Positions 54,595 to 63,455 of a stretch of 64,000 bases of DNA are shown piece by piece. How positions within the stretch are numbered: position 1 is the first letter of the stretch; each line of letters opens with the position of its first letter. A model generated the notes under the pieces. That model was not told the DNA's origin, did not search any database, and saw only the letters and a program-made list of their open reading frames with translations. The stretch spans positions 461,796-525,795 of the forward strand of contig NZ_JAMKFE010000002.1 in the NCBI RefSeq assembly GCF_023721835.1, written 5' to 3'. Position numbers and translations under genes: made by a program. This DNA comes from Caldimonas mangrovi. GTDB lineage: Bacteria; Pseudomonadota; Gammaproteobacteria; Burkholderiales; Burkholderiaceae_C.

Positions 54595-55556
54595 AGCCCA
54601 AACCTGCCCCGTTGCCCCCGGGCACCGTGGTCGGTGGTTATCAGATCATCAAGAAGTTGGCTGCCGGGGGCTTTGGCGTCGTCTATCTTGCCGAAGACCA
54701 GGACAAGCGCCTGGTGGCACTGAAAGAATATCTGCCGTCCTCGCTGGCCGAGCGTTCGCCCGGCGAGCTGGCGCCGCGCGTCAAGCCCGAGAAGCAGCCG
54801 CTGTACCGACTCGGCCTGAAGAGCTTCTTCGAGGAGGGGCGCTCGCTCGCGCAGATTTCCCACCCGAGCGTGGTCTCGGTGCTGAACTTCTTCCGCGAGA
54901 ACGAAACCGTCTACATGGTGATGAACTACCTGCAGGGCGACACGCTGCAGGATTTCATCGTCACCGCGCGCGAACTGAAGCGCGACAAGGTCTTCCGCGA
55001 GTCCACCATCCGCTCGCTGTTCGACGAGATCCTGCGCGGCTTGCGCATAGTCCACCAGCACAAGATGCTGCACCTCGACATCAAGCCGGCCAACATCTTC
55101 ATCACCAACGACAACAAGGCGGTCTTGCTCGATTTCGGTGCGGCACGCGAAGTGCTGAGCAAGGAAGGCAATTTCATCCGCCCCATGTACACGCCCGGTT
55201 TCGCCGCGCCCGAGATGTACCGCCGCGACGGCACGCTCGGCCCCTGGACCGACATCTACGCGATCGGGGCCTGCATCTACGCCTGCATGCAGGGTTACCC
55301 GCCCAACGACGCTCCCCAGCGGCTGGAAAAGGACCGCCTCACGCTTTCGCTCTCGCGCCTGCGGAACATCTACTCCGACAATCTGATCGAAGTGACGGAG
55401 TGGTGCATGGCCCTCGACCCGTTGTCTCGACCGCAGAGCGTGTTCGCGTTGCAGAAGGAACTGGCCCGCGAGACGGAGCGGCGTTACACCAAGCTGAGCT
55501 TCAGCGAGCGTCTCAAGCTGCAGCTTGAGAACCTCAAGGGCGGAAAGCAGGCCTGA
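54588..55556 (+). CDS. Serine/threonine protein kinase (Hanks type)
   Basis: 322-residue soluble kinase. Gly loop LAAGGFGVVYLA (24-35), ATP Lys46 in VALKEY, catalytic Asp164 in HLDIKPANIF (HLD instead of HRD, so a non-RD kinase), DFG at 182-184 (LLDFGAAR), and APE in FAAPEMY. There is no transmembrane or PASTA segment. Paired with the PP2C phosphatase 25 bases downstream, as in PpkA/PppA-type switches, but no type VI secretion gene is near. The start at 54588 is preferred over ATG 54558. Divergent from yicC across 28 bases. Confidence 0.9.
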   Translation: MSKPKPAPLPPGTVVGGYQIIKKLAAGGFGVVYLAEDQDKRLVALKEYLPSSLAERSPGELAPRVKPEKQPLYRLGLKSFFEEGRSLAQISHPSVVSVLNFFRENETVYMVMNYLQGDTLQDFIVTARELKRDKVFRESTIRSLFDEILRGLRIVHQHKMLHLDIKPANIFITNDNKAVLLDFGAAREVLSKEGNFIRPMYTPGFAAPEMYRRDGTLGPWTDIYAIGACIYACMQGYPPNDAPQRLEKDRLTLSLSRLRNIYSDNLIEVTEWCMALDPLSRPQSVFALQKELARETERRYTKLSFSERLKLQLENLKGGKQA

Positions 55557-55581
55557 GAAGGCCCTACGGGAGACGCCCACG

Positions 55582-56493
55582 ATGAGGTTCTCGGTCTACC
55601 AGGTCAGCCGCAAGGGCGGTCGCGAGAAGAACGAAGACCGCATGGGGTATTGCTATACCCGCGACTCGGGTCTGTTCGCGCTGGCCGACGGCATGGGCGG
55701 GCACCCTGAAGGCGAAGTGGCCTCGCAGGTGGCGTTGCAGACGATGGCGGCGCTGTTCCAGCGCGACGCCAAGCCGATGCTGAAGGACCCGGTGCGCTTT
55801 CTGCACGACGCCATCATTGCCGGGCACCACCAGCTGTTGCGCTACGCCACCGAGAAGGCGCTGATCGACACACCGCGCACCACCGTCGTGGCCTGCGTGA
55901 TGCAGAACGGCGCGGCCTACTGGGCACACTGCGGCGATTCGCGCTTGTACCTGGTGCGCGGCGACAAGTTGATTGCCCGCACGCGCGACCATTCGTACTC
56001 CGAGTTGCAGGAAACGCTCAACGGGGTGGTGCCACTGGGCGAGAAATTCAACCGCAACGTGTTGTTCACCTGCCTCGGCAGCCCCGGCAAGCCGGTGGTC
56101 GACACGGTGGGGCCGATGCTGATGCAGTCCGGCGACCGCGTGATGCTGTGCTCCGACGGCCTGTGGAGCAGCGTGCCGGACACCGTGATTGCCGAGCAGC
56201 TGGCGACGCGGCCGATTTCCGACTCGGTGCCCGAACTCGTCGAACAGGCGCTGCGCCGCGCCGGCAGCAAGAGCGACAACGTCACGGTGCTGGCGGTCGA
56301 GTGGGAGTCGTCGGAAGACTACGATTCGACCAAGGCCATTTCGACGCAGACGCTCGGCGAGGAGGTGTTCGCCTCCACGATACAGGCCAGCGTGCTCGGC
56401 CAGGAGCCTGACGATCTCGACGAAGCGGAGATCGAGCGCTCGATCCGCGAGATCAACGAGGCCATCAAGCGATCCTCGCAGAAGAAGCCGTAG
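55582..56493 (+). CDS. PP2C-family serine/threonine phosphatase
   Basis: 303 residues. Metal-binding Asp residues: Asp19 in KNEDRMG, Asp36 in LADGMGGH, Asp in HCGDSRLYLVR, Asp in CSDGLW and in SDNVTVLAVEW, a full PP2C active site. A C-terminal acidic helix (DDLDEAEIERSIREINEAIK) extends beyond the core. Probably reverses the kinase just upstream. rph follows after 66 bases. Confidence 0.9.
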   Translation: MRFSVYQVSRKGGREKNEDRMGYCYTRDSGLFALADGMGGHPEGEVASQVALQTMAALFQRDAKPMLKDPVRFLHDAIIAGHHQLLRYATEKALIDTPRTTVVACVMQNGAAYWAHCGDSRLYLVRGDKLIARTRDHSYSELQETLNGVVPLGEKFNRNVLFTCLGSPGKPVVDTVGPMLMQSGDRVMLCSDGLWSSVPDTVIAEQLATRPISDSVPELVEQALRRAGSKSDNVTVLAVEWESSEDYDSTKAISTQTLGEEVFASTIQASVLGQEPDDLDEAEIERSIREINEAIKRSSQKKP

Positions 56494-56559
56494 TATCGGC
56501 ACACCATTGATGTGGGGCGCCGCCGGGCGCCCCGCGTTCATTTCTACCAGGGCTTTTCC

Positions 56560-57288
56560 ATGACGACCTTCAATCGCAGCCAGGGCCGTGCGCCCGACGC
56601 CTTGCGTCCGGTGCGCCTCACGCGCCACTACACCAAACACGCCGAGGGCTCGGTGCTGATCGAGTTCGGCGACACGCGCGTGCTGTGCACCGCTTCGGTC
56701 GAGGAACGCGTGCCGCCCCACAAGAAGGGCAGCGGCGAGGGGTGGGTGACCGCCGAATACGGCATGCTGCCGCGCTCGACACACACCCGCAGCGACCGCG
56801 AGGCCGCGCGCGGCAAGCAGAGCGGTCGCACGCAGGAGATCCAGCGGCTCATCGGGCGTTCGCTGCGCACGGTGTTCGACCTGGCGAAGCTCGGCGAGCG
56901 CACCATACATCTCGATTGCGACGTCATCCAGGCGGACGGCGGGACACGCACCGCGGCGATCACCGGCGCCTACGTTGCAGCGCACGACGCAGTGAGCAAG
57001 CTGCTGGAGCTGGGCTTGATCGAGCGCACGCCCGTCAAGGACGCGGTTGCGGCGATCTCGGTCGGCATCGTGCAGGGCGTGCCGCTGCTGGACCTGGAAT
57101 ACGTCGAGGATTCCGCCTGCGGCACCGACATGAATGTCGTGATGACCGGCTCCGGCGGTTTCGTCGAGATCCAGGGCACGGCCGAGGGCGAGCCCTTTTC
57201 GCGCGCCGAGATGGAGGCGCTGCTGGCGCTGGCCGACAAGGGCATTCGCGAGCTGGTCGCGGCGCAAGCCGCCGCCCTGAGGGCCTGA
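56560..57288 (+). CDS. rph: Ribonuclease PH
   Basis: 242-residue phosphorolytic 3'-5' exoribonuclease that trims tRNA. Blocks: [17 protein letters not shown] near 38, [20 protein letters not shown] near 77, [16 protein letters not shown] near 128, and [20 protein letters not shown] near 190. ATG at 56560. One base separates its stop from the rdgB GTG. Confidence 0.95.
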   Translation: MTTFNRSQGRAPDALRPVRLTRHYTKHAEGSVLIEFGDTRVLCTASVEERVPPHKKGSGEGWVTAEYGMLPRSTHTRSDREAARGKQSGRTQEIQRLIGRSLRTVFDLAKLGERTIHLDCDVIQADGGTRTAAITGAYVAAHDAVSKLLELGLIERTPVKDAVAAISVGIVQGVPLLDLEYVEDSACGTDMNVVMTGSGGFVEIQGTAEGEPFSRAEMEALLALADKGIRELVAAQAAALRA

Positions 57289-57289
57289 C

Positions 57290-57895
57290 GTGCGCCTGGT
57301 GCTTGCTTCCAACAACGCGAAGAAGCTGGTCGAGCTGCGCACGCTGTTCGCACCGCTCGGCATCGAGCTGCTCGCGCAGGGGGCGCTGGGCATCGGCGAG
57401 GCGGAGGAGCCGCACGGCACCTTCGTCGAGAACGCGCTGGCGAAGGCGCGGCACGCAGCCGCCGCCAGCGGCAACGCGGCGATCGCCGACGACTCCGGCC
57501 TGTGCGTGGACGCACTGGGCGGTGCACCGGGCGTGCTGTCGGCACGCTATGCGACGCTGTTCGGCGGTCCCAGGGACGATGCCGAGAACAACCGCGCGCT
57601 GCTGCGGCAGCTGGAAGGGCAGAGCGAGCGCCGCGCGCGGTTCGTCAGCGTGCTGGTGGCGTTGCGCTCGGCCGACGACCCGGAGCCGCTGATCGCGATG
57701 GGGCGCTGGGACGGCGAGGTGACCGCCGAGCTGCGCGGCGAGGGCGGCTTCGGCTACGACCCGCTGATGTACATCCCCGGGTTCGGCAGGACAGTGGCGC
57801 AACTCGGCGCCGAAGAGAAGAACCGACACAGCCACCGGGCCCAGGCGGCCCGGCAGATGCTGGCCTTGATGCGCGAGGTGTGGCAGCTTGGCTGA
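57290..57895 (+). CDS. rdgB: RdgB/HAM1-type non-canonical purine NTP pyrophosphatase
   Basis: 201 residues with a GTG start. Removes ITP, dITP and XTP from the pool. LASNNAKKLVELRTLFAP (4-21), DDSGLCVDALGGAPGVLSAR, and GFGYDPLMYIPGFGRT are the family blocks. Overlaps hemW by eight bases. Confidence 0.93.
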   Translation: MRLVLASNNAKKLVELRTLFAPLGIELLAQGALGIGEAEEPHGTFVENALAKARHAAAASGNAAIADDSGLCVDALGGAPGVLSARYATLFGGPRDDAENNRALLRQLEGQSERRARFVSVLVALRSADDPEPLIAMGRWDGEVTAELRGEGGFGYDPLMYIPGFGRTVAQLGAEEKNRHSHRAQAARQMLALMREVWQLG

Positions 57896-59090
57896 TTCGA
57901 CCGAGGTTCATGCGCGCTACCTGCGCCCCGGCACGCTGCAGCTCGGCGCTCTGCCGCCGCTGTCGCTGTACGTGCATCTGCCGTGGTGCTTGAAGAAGTG
58001 CCCGTATTGCGATTTCAACAGCCACGAGTGGCGGGACGGCGGCCTGCCGCCCGAGGCGCGTTACCTCGACGCGCTGCGTGCCGACCTGGAGGCCTCGCTG
58101 CCGCTCGTCTGGGGGCGCCGCATCCATTCGATCTTCATCGGTGGCGGCACGCCGAGCCTGTTCTCGCCGGCGTCGATCGACCGGCTGCTGGCCGACGTGC
58201 GCGCGCGCCTGCCGCTCGAGCCCGGCTGCGAGATCACGCTCGAGGCCAATCCCGGCACCTTCGAGCGTGACCGATTCCGCGGTTTTAGGGAGGCAGGCGT
58301 GACGCGGCTGTCGATCGGGGTGCAGAGCTTCGACGATGAGAAGCTGAAGGCGCTGGGCCGGGTGCATGACCGGGACCAGGCGATCGCCGCCGTCGAAGAG
58401 GCGCGAGAGTGCTTCGAGACCTTCAACCTCGACCTCATGTATGCGCTGCCGGGACAGAGCCTCGCCCAGTGCGAAGCCGACCTGCGTCAGGCGCTCGCCT
58501 TCGAGCCGCCGCACCTGTCCGTTTACCACCTGACGCTGGAACCGAACACGTATTTCGCGAAGTACCCGCCGGCCGTGCCGGACGACGACGCGGCTTTCGA
58601 GATGCTCGACCGCATTGCCGAACTCACGGCCGCTGCCGGCCTGGAACGCTATGAGGTGTCCGCCTATGCGCGACCCGGCCACGCCTGCGAGCACAACCTG
58701 AATTACTGGCGCTTCGGCGACTACCTTGGCATCGGTGCGGGGGCTCACGGCAAGCTCAGTTTTCCCCACCGGGTGCTGCGCCAGGTGCGCTTTCGCGAGC
58801 CGGCGCGCTACATGGCCGGGGCGCTCGACGGTCAGCCGGTCGCGCAGGAAGACGAGGTGGCACGCGAAGAACTGCCCTTCGAATTCATGCTCAACGCATT
58901 GCGGTTGAAGGAAGGCTTCGAGCTGACGCGGTTCACCGAGCGCACCGGGCTGCCGCTGTCGGCCCTCCAGGCCGGGTTGGACGAGGCCGAGCGGCGCGGC
59001 TTCGTCGAGCGGGACTGGCAGCGCGTGCGGCCCACGGCCCGAGGCTTCGATTTTTTAAGCGACTTGCAAGCCTTGTTTCTGCACGAATAG
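57888..59090 (+). CDS. hemW: Heme chaperone HemW (radical SAM, formerly coproporphyrinogen oxidase-like)
   Basis: 400 residues, TTG start inside the end of rdgB. Radical SAM cluster Cys34, Cys38, Cys41 (WCLKKCPYCDF). GGGTPSLFSP and the HNLNYWRFGDYLGIGAGAHG block identify HemW rather than HemN. HemW carries heme into respiratory proteins. A terminator follows. Confidence 0.9.
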   Translation: MADSTEVHARYLRPGTLQLGALPPLSLYVHLPWCLKKCPYCDFNSHEWRDGGLPPEARYLDALRADLEASLPLVWGRRIHSIFIGGGTPSLFSPASIDRLLADVRARLPLEPGCEITLEANPGTFERDRFRGFREAGVTRLSIGVQSFDDEKLKALGRVHDRDQAIAAVEEARECFETFNLDLMYALPGQSLAQCEADLRQALAFEPPHLSVYHLTLEPNTYFAKYPPAVPDDDAAFEMLDRIAELTAAAGLERYEVSAYARPGHACEHNLNYWRFGDYLGIGAGAHGKLSFPHRVLRQVRFREPARYMAGALDGQPVAQEDEVAREELPFEFMLNALRLKEGFELTRFTERTGLPLSALQAGLDEAERRGFVERDWQRVRPTARGFDFLSDLQALFLHE

Positions 59091-59129
59091 CGCGCAAAGC
59101 GCCCCCTGTCTGTGATGACAGCTGTGGTG

Positions 59130-59147
59130 AACCCCTAAAGGGGTTTT
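59130..59147 (+). terminator. Intrinsic terminator after hemW
   Basis: AACCCC (59130-59135), loop TAAA, GGGGTT (59140-59145), then TT. A six-base-pair stem with a short U-run, 40 bases after the stop. Confidence 0.65.
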
Positions 59148-59207
59148 CAGCCCTTGCGTGCCGTGGCAGGATCAAACGCCGCGGATGTCAACCAGGAGTA
59201 TTCAGCC

Positions 59208-59630
59208 GTGTCTGACGGTCCCGCCAGCTCTTCTTCGGTCCACGAACCGGCCCTGATGCCGGAAGACGGTGCGCTGCGTGTGTTGGTGGCCGAGGATGAT
59301 CGCGTGCAGCAAATCCTGCTCAGCACCCATCTCGAAGCCTGCGGCTGCACGGTCGATATCGCCGAGGATGGCTTCGACGCACTGCAGATGTGGCAGTTGC
59401 ACCATCACTCGTTGGTGATCACCGATTGCCGCATGCCACGCATGGACGGTTACGAGTTTGCCCGCACGCTACGGGCGGAGCCTGGCGGCGACCGGGTGCA
59501 CCTGATCGGGACCAGTGCCGATACGGACGATGCACCGCTGGCGCTGGCCGCAGGCATGGAGCGGCTGCTGCAAAAACCCGTCTCGGGCGCCGAGATCGCC
59601 GCGTTGTGCAAGGCCGCGCGCGGCTGCTGA
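59208..59630 (+). CDS. CheY-like single-domain response regulator
   Basis: 140 residues with only a receiver domain after a ~22-residue flexible N-terminus. Acidic pocket AEDDR, phospho-acceptor Asp73 in VITDCRMPRMDGYE, Thr in IGTSAD, Lys123 in LLQKPVSG. GTG at 59208 is preferred because AGGAG is ten bases upstream; an earlier in-frame start at 59154 adds 18 unusual residues. Convergent with cheB, 19 bases apart; no kinase gene adjoins it. It may be a chemotaxis response regulator or a phosphate sink. Confidence 0.8.
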   Translation: MSDGPASSSSVHEPALMPEDGALRVLVAEDDRVQQILLSTHLEACGCTVDIAEDGFDALQMWQLHHHSLVITDCRMPRMDGYEFARTLRAEPGGDRVHLIGTSADTDDAPLALAAGMERLLQKPVSGAEIAALCKAARGC

Positions 59631-59649
59631 AGGCGGTTTTTCGGGCTCT

Positions 59650-60738
59650 CTATACCCGGTTCAGACTCAGTCCCGCGGTGTTGCGCAGCCGCTCGATCAA
59701 TTGCGGTGCGATCTGCGTGAGCGACAGTACCTCATGGGCCGCGCCGGCGTGGATCGCCTCGCGCGGCATGCCGAACACCACGCAGCTGGCTTCGTCCTGC
59801 ACGTAGTTGTAGGCGCCGGCGTCACGCATTTCCTTCATCGCCCTGGCACCGTCGGCGCCCATGCCGGTCAGCATGATGCCGATGGCGTTCGGGCCCACGA
59901 CACGTGCGGCTGATTTGAACAGCACCTCCACGGACGGCCGGTGCCGGTTGACAGGTTCCCCGTCCTGCACGCGCGCGATGTAGTTGGCACCGCTGCGCTC
60001 GACGCTCAGGTGCCGTCCGCCCGGCGCGATATACGCGTGCCCGGGCAGTACCCGTTCGCCGTCGACGGCTTCCTTGACCGCGATGCGGCACAGGCCGTCG
60101 AGCCGGGTCGCATAGCTGCGCGTGAAGCCGGGCGGCATGTGCTGCGTGATGACCACCGCCGGCGAATCCGGCGGCAGATTGGTCAGCACCTCGCGGGTTG
60201 CCTCGGTACCCCCCGTGGAGGCGCCGATGAAGATGATCTTCTCGGTCGACAGGCGCCCGATGTTGGCTGGCACGGCAGGGGCGGCCACGCCATCGGCCGC
60301 GGCGGCTGCTGGCGCAGGCGCGCTCAGCTTGCGGACCTGCGCCTTCGCCGCGATGCGGATCTTCTCGGTGATCTCCTGGGCCAGCTGCTGCAGGCCGTTG
60401 GAGATGCCGATCTTCGGTTTCGCGACGAAATCGATCGCACCGAGTTCGAGCGCACGCAGCGTGACCTCGGCGCCGCGCTCGGTCAGCGTCGAGACCATCA
60501 CGACCGGCATCGGCCGCAGCCGCATCAGCTTGGACAGGAAGTCGATGCCGTCCATGCGCGGCATTTCGACGTCGAGCGTGATCACGTCGGGGTCGAGATT
60601 GCGGATCATCTCGCGTGCGACATAGGGGTCGCTGGCGGCGCCGACGCACTGCATGTCGGGTTGCCGGTTGATGATCTCCGTCAGCAGGCTGCGGACCAGG
60701 GCCGAATCATCGACCACCACGACTCGAATTGCGGACAT
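59650..60738 (-). CDS. cheB: Chemotaxis response regulator protein-glutamate methylesterase
   Basis: 362 residues. Receiver with Asp56 ([10 protein letters not shown]) and a C-terminal methylesterase with catalytic Ser174 (GASTGG), His200 (QHMPPG) and Asp296 (GMGADGA). Removes methyl groups from chemoreceptor Glu residues and deamidates Gln when phosphorylated. Last gene of cheR-cheD-cheB on this strand. Confidence 0.95.
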   Translation of the reverse strand: MSAIRVVVVDDSALVRSLLTEIINRQPDMQCVGAASDPYVAREMIRNLDPDVITLDVEMPRMDGIDFLSKLMRLRPMPVVMVSTLTERGAEVTLRALELGAIDFVAKPKIGISNGLQQLAQEITEKIRIAAKAQVRKLSAPAPAAAAADGVAAPAVPANIGRLSTEKIIFIGASTGGTEATREVLTNLPPDSPAVVITQHMPPGFTRSYATRLDGLCRIAVKEAVDGERVLPGHAYIAPGGRHLSVERSGANYIARVQDGEPVNRHRPSVEVLFKSAARVVGPNAIGIMLTGMGADGARAMKEMRDAGAYNYVQDEASCVVFGMPREAIHAGAAHEVLSLTQIAPQLIERLRNTAGLSLNRV

Positions 60739-60762
60739 GGACGCTCCTCCTCTTGTGTCCCT

Positions 60763-61440
60763 TTAGAACAGGTCGATCGAGCCGGCGCCGCTTGCAGGCG
60801 GAATGATGCGCTGGCTGGCCGCCTTGTCCTGTGCGATCAGTGCTTCCGGGTTCGCGGCGGCGAGACGCTTGACCATCGCCTTGCCGCTGGCCGGGAAGAA
60901 GCAGACCTTGCGGGGATACACGTCGAGCACGTCCTTCGAGACGATCGGGATGTGCTCGGTCTTCAGATAATCGATCACGAAGTCGGTGTTGCGCTGGCCG
61001 ACGTTCAGGCTGTTCATGCCGCTGATGACCTGCCCGCCGCCGAACACCTTGGCTTCGAGCGTGCTGCGCGTGGCGCCCTTTTTCATCAGTTCGTTGATCA
61101 GCAGTTCCATCGCGTAAGAGCCATAGCGGCCGGAATCCTGCACGCCGGCGCCATCGGGCAGCATGAAGTGGTTCATGCCGCCGACACGGGCGTTGCGGTC
61201 CCACAGACAGGCAGCGATGCAAGAACCGAGCGTCGTCAGGATCACCAGGTCTTCGTCGTGCACGAAGTATTCGCCCGGCAGCACCTTGACCGCGTCGGTC
61301 TTGAAATGCGCTTCATAGAAGAAGAACGAGGCTTCGCCGGGTTTGCGCAGGCGCGCTTTCAGCCGGTCCAGCCGGGTGGTGGAGGGCGCCCCCGCGGTGC
61401 CGCTGAGGCCGTTACTGCGGGCGCTTGTCGTGTCGAGCAT
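60763..61440 (-). CDS. cheD: Chemoreceptor glutamine deamidase CheD
   Basis: 225 residues from ATG 61440. Catalytic Cys74 in LGSCIAACLWD and His91 in GGMNHFMLP, then VKVFGGGQVI-type text (KVFGGGQVISGMNSLNVGQR). Deamidates receptor Gln to Glu. A TTG at 61479 would add 13 residues and is a less likely start. Lies 52 bases after cheR and 24 before cheB. Confidence 0.93.
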   Translation of the reverse strand: MLDTTSARSNGLSGTAGAPSTTRLDRLKARLRKPGEASFFFYEAHFKTDAVKVLPGEYFVHDEDLVILTTLGSCIAACLWDRNARVGGMNHFMLPDGAGVQDSGRYGSYAMELLINELMKKGATRSTLEAKVFGGGQVISGMNSLNVGQRNTDFVIDYLKTEHIPIVSKDVLDVYPRKVCFFPASGKAMVKRLAAANPEALIAQDKAASQRIIPPASGAGSIDLF

Positions 61441-61492
61441 GAGCGTCTTATCGTCCGGTGTGCCGATGCACTTGAGCAACTCGGGCTTCGCG

Positions 61493-62371
61493 TCACAGGC
61501 GGTGGTAGACCGTCTTGCCGCGCAGTTGGAACAACTGCCGCGCGTCGGTGAAGTTCTCGGAGTGGCCGACGAACAGCAGCCCCTCGGGTTTCATCACGCC
61601 GTGGATGCGCTCCAGCACGCGCCTTTGGGTCGGTGCGTCGAAATAGATCATCACGTTGCGGCAGAAGACGATGTCGAACGCATCGCCGAGCGACCAGGCG
61701 GGCGACATCAAATTGAAACTGCGGAACTCGATCAGATGGGCGAGTTCGGGCTTGGCGCGGATCTGGCCGGCGTTCTTGCCGGTGCCGCGCAGGAAGTGAC
61801 GCTTCAGGTGTTCCGGCGTCAGGCCGCGCGCGTCCTCGCCGTAAACGCCGCGGCTCGCGGTGGCGAGCACCTTGGTGTCGATGTCGCTGGCCAGGATGCG
61901 CACCGGCGCGTTCGGACCCAGCGTGTCGGCCACCGTCATCGCGATCGAGTAGGGTTCCTCGCCGGTCGACGCCGCGTTGCACCAGATGCGCAGTGGCCGT
62001 GCGGTGCCGCGACGGCGCAGTTCCTCGGTCAGCAGGCGGAAGTGGTGCTCTTCGCGGAAGAAGGCCGTGAGATTGGTCGTGAGGCAGTTCACGAATTCCT
62101 GCCATTCGGCGTCCGCCTGCGGGCCGACCGCTTTTTCCAGCCACTGCAGGTAGTCGGCGAAGGAGCGATGGCCGGTTTCGCGCAATCGGCGTGACAGTCG
62201 GCTGTAGACCATGGCCTGCTTGCCTGCATGCAGGCTGATGCCTGCGCGCTGGTAGATCAGCTGACGCACCCGCTCGAAGTCAGGCTTGTCGAACGTGAAC
62301 TCGTGCGTGGCACGGTCGGCCGTGGCCTCGGCAGGCGCCGGGGGCAAGGCGGAAGACAGGACGGCACTCAT
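61493..62371 (-). CDS. cheR: Chemotaxis protein methyltransferase
   Basis: 292 residues. Methylates receptor Glu with SAM. N-terminal CheR helices (FERVRQLIYQRAGISLHAGK), and SAM motif LRIWCNAASTGEEPYSIAM near 136. The C-terminal beta-subdomain that docks receptor pentapeptides is present. First gene of cheR-cheD-cheB. Confidence 0.95.
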   Translation of the reverse strand: MSAVLSSALPPAPAEATADRATHEFTFDKPDFERVRQLIYQRAGISLHAGKQAMVYSRLSRRLRETGHRSFADYLQWLEKAVGPQADAEWQEFVNCLTTNLTAFFREEHHFRLLTEELRRRGTARPLRIWCNAASTGEEPYSIAMTVADTLGPNAPVRILASDIDTKVLATASRGVYGEDARGLTPEHLKRHFLRGTGKNAGQIRAKPELAHLIEFRSFNLMSPAWSLGDAFDIVFCRNVMIYFDAPTQRRVLERIHGVMKPEGLLFVGHSENFTDARQLFQLRGKTVYHRL

Positions 62372-62470
62372 GGCAGATGCGGCTCGCGAGACAGCGGGTG
62401 GAAGCGTTCAGCGGTGAACGCCTGCTCTCACGGTTATCGGCAGCTGCTGGCCCGGCTTGAGTGCCGGGGG

Positions 62471-63229
62471 TCAACCACCCGCTGAACGGATGGGCTTGCG
62501 GTCGAGCAGGTGCCAGTGCAGCTGGAAGCCGTAGACGGCCGAGTCCTCGATGCCGAGCGTGCGGCCCACATTGAGCTTGACGCCGAGGCGGCCGGGCACC
62601 AGCCACAGGCTGGTACCGACACTCTGCACGGTCTGTGTGCGGTCGGAGGCTTTCATCTCGCCGGCCACCGTGAAGCGGCCGCCGAAGGACCAGGCCAGCG
62701 CGGCGTCCAGCAATGTGGTGGTCTCGCGCGTGACCCACTGGTGTTTCGGCCCCAGGTTCAGCCGCAGCGTGAGATCGGCGGGCAAGCGCAGCGTGCTCAG
62801 CCCGGTGAGCGTCGCATGCTCCATCTGCATGCGGCCCAGATCGGCCAGCCGCTGCGTGAAGGTTGCGATCTTCAGGCCCCAGCGGGCGGGTCCGAGGCGC
62901 CAGTCGCTGTCGGTGTAGCGCGCCGCGGCGCCGAGTCCCCAGTTGCCCTCGCGCACCTGGGTCAGCGGCTGCAGGAAGGCGCCGAGCCGCACGGGCTGCG
63001 CCTCGCTGCAGGCAGGCAGCGACATCCAGGCGTTTGCACCATTGGCATGCGAGTACCAGCCTTCGACCTGGCAGCCGCCGGGTGCGATGGCTTGGACGTC
63101 GTCGGGTGTGATACCGACCTGCGCACGAGCGACACCCCCCCCGCCGGCCCACAGGGCGGCCAGCACCAGCAAGAAGCCGCAGCGCTGGTACCGCGGCAAC
63201 GGGAGACGGAGTGTCGAGATCCGGGGCAT
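62471..63229 (-). CDS. Hypothetical exported protein, probable small outer-membrane or periplasmic beta protein
   Basis: 252 residues; no family recognised. Signal peptide PRYQRCGFLLVLAALWAGGG with cleavage near VARAQ (36). The mature part has alternating beta-strand patterns and ends in aromatic-rich strands (AVYGFQLHWHLLDRKPIR), with repeats of Trp/Gly strands (LGAAARYTDSDWRLGPARWG, then LRLNLGPKHQWVTRETTTLL). This pattern suits a small beta-barrel or beta-sandwich. ATG at 63229 has a poor ribosome site. A six-base-pair hairpin CCCGGC/GCCGGG (62451-62468) follows the stop. It lies between a chemoreceptor gene and cheR, an unusual place. Confidence 0.6.
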   Translation of the reverse strand: MPRISTLRLPLPRYQRCGFLLVLAALWAGGGGVARAQVGITPDDVQAIAPGGCQVEGWYSHANGANAWMSLPACSEAQPVRLGAFLQPLTQVREGNWGLGAAARYTDSDWRLGPARWGLKIATFTQRLADLGRMQMEHATLTGLSTLRLPADLTLRLNLGPKHQWVTRETTTLLDAALAWSFGGRFTVAGEMKASDRTQTVQSVGTSLWLVPGRLGVKLNVGRTLGIEDSAVYGFQLHWHLLDRKPIRSAGG

Positions 63230-63455
63230 GGCTGTCGAGAAATGGCGCAGTGAATTACACCCGATACGCCGGGTCGATGAACCGCACCGCCCGAGTAACA
63301 GCGAGCGGTATTGCGGCATTCGACACACCGCGGCGAAGCATGCGCGAAGCGTAGGCTCACTGCGCCGGCTTGCCCATCCCAAGAATGAGGGGCATGTCAC
63401 CAGGCTGCGTGGAGTGCGTCGCCGACGGGTGCCGTTGCAGGCCCCGTAAGTGGTG

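Noticed and set aside
54588..56493. Type VI secretion kinase/phosphatase pair (PpkA/PppA)
   Set aside because: No tss or hcp genes in the window, the kinase lacks a membrane segment and forkhead partner, and the neighbours are housekeeping genes.
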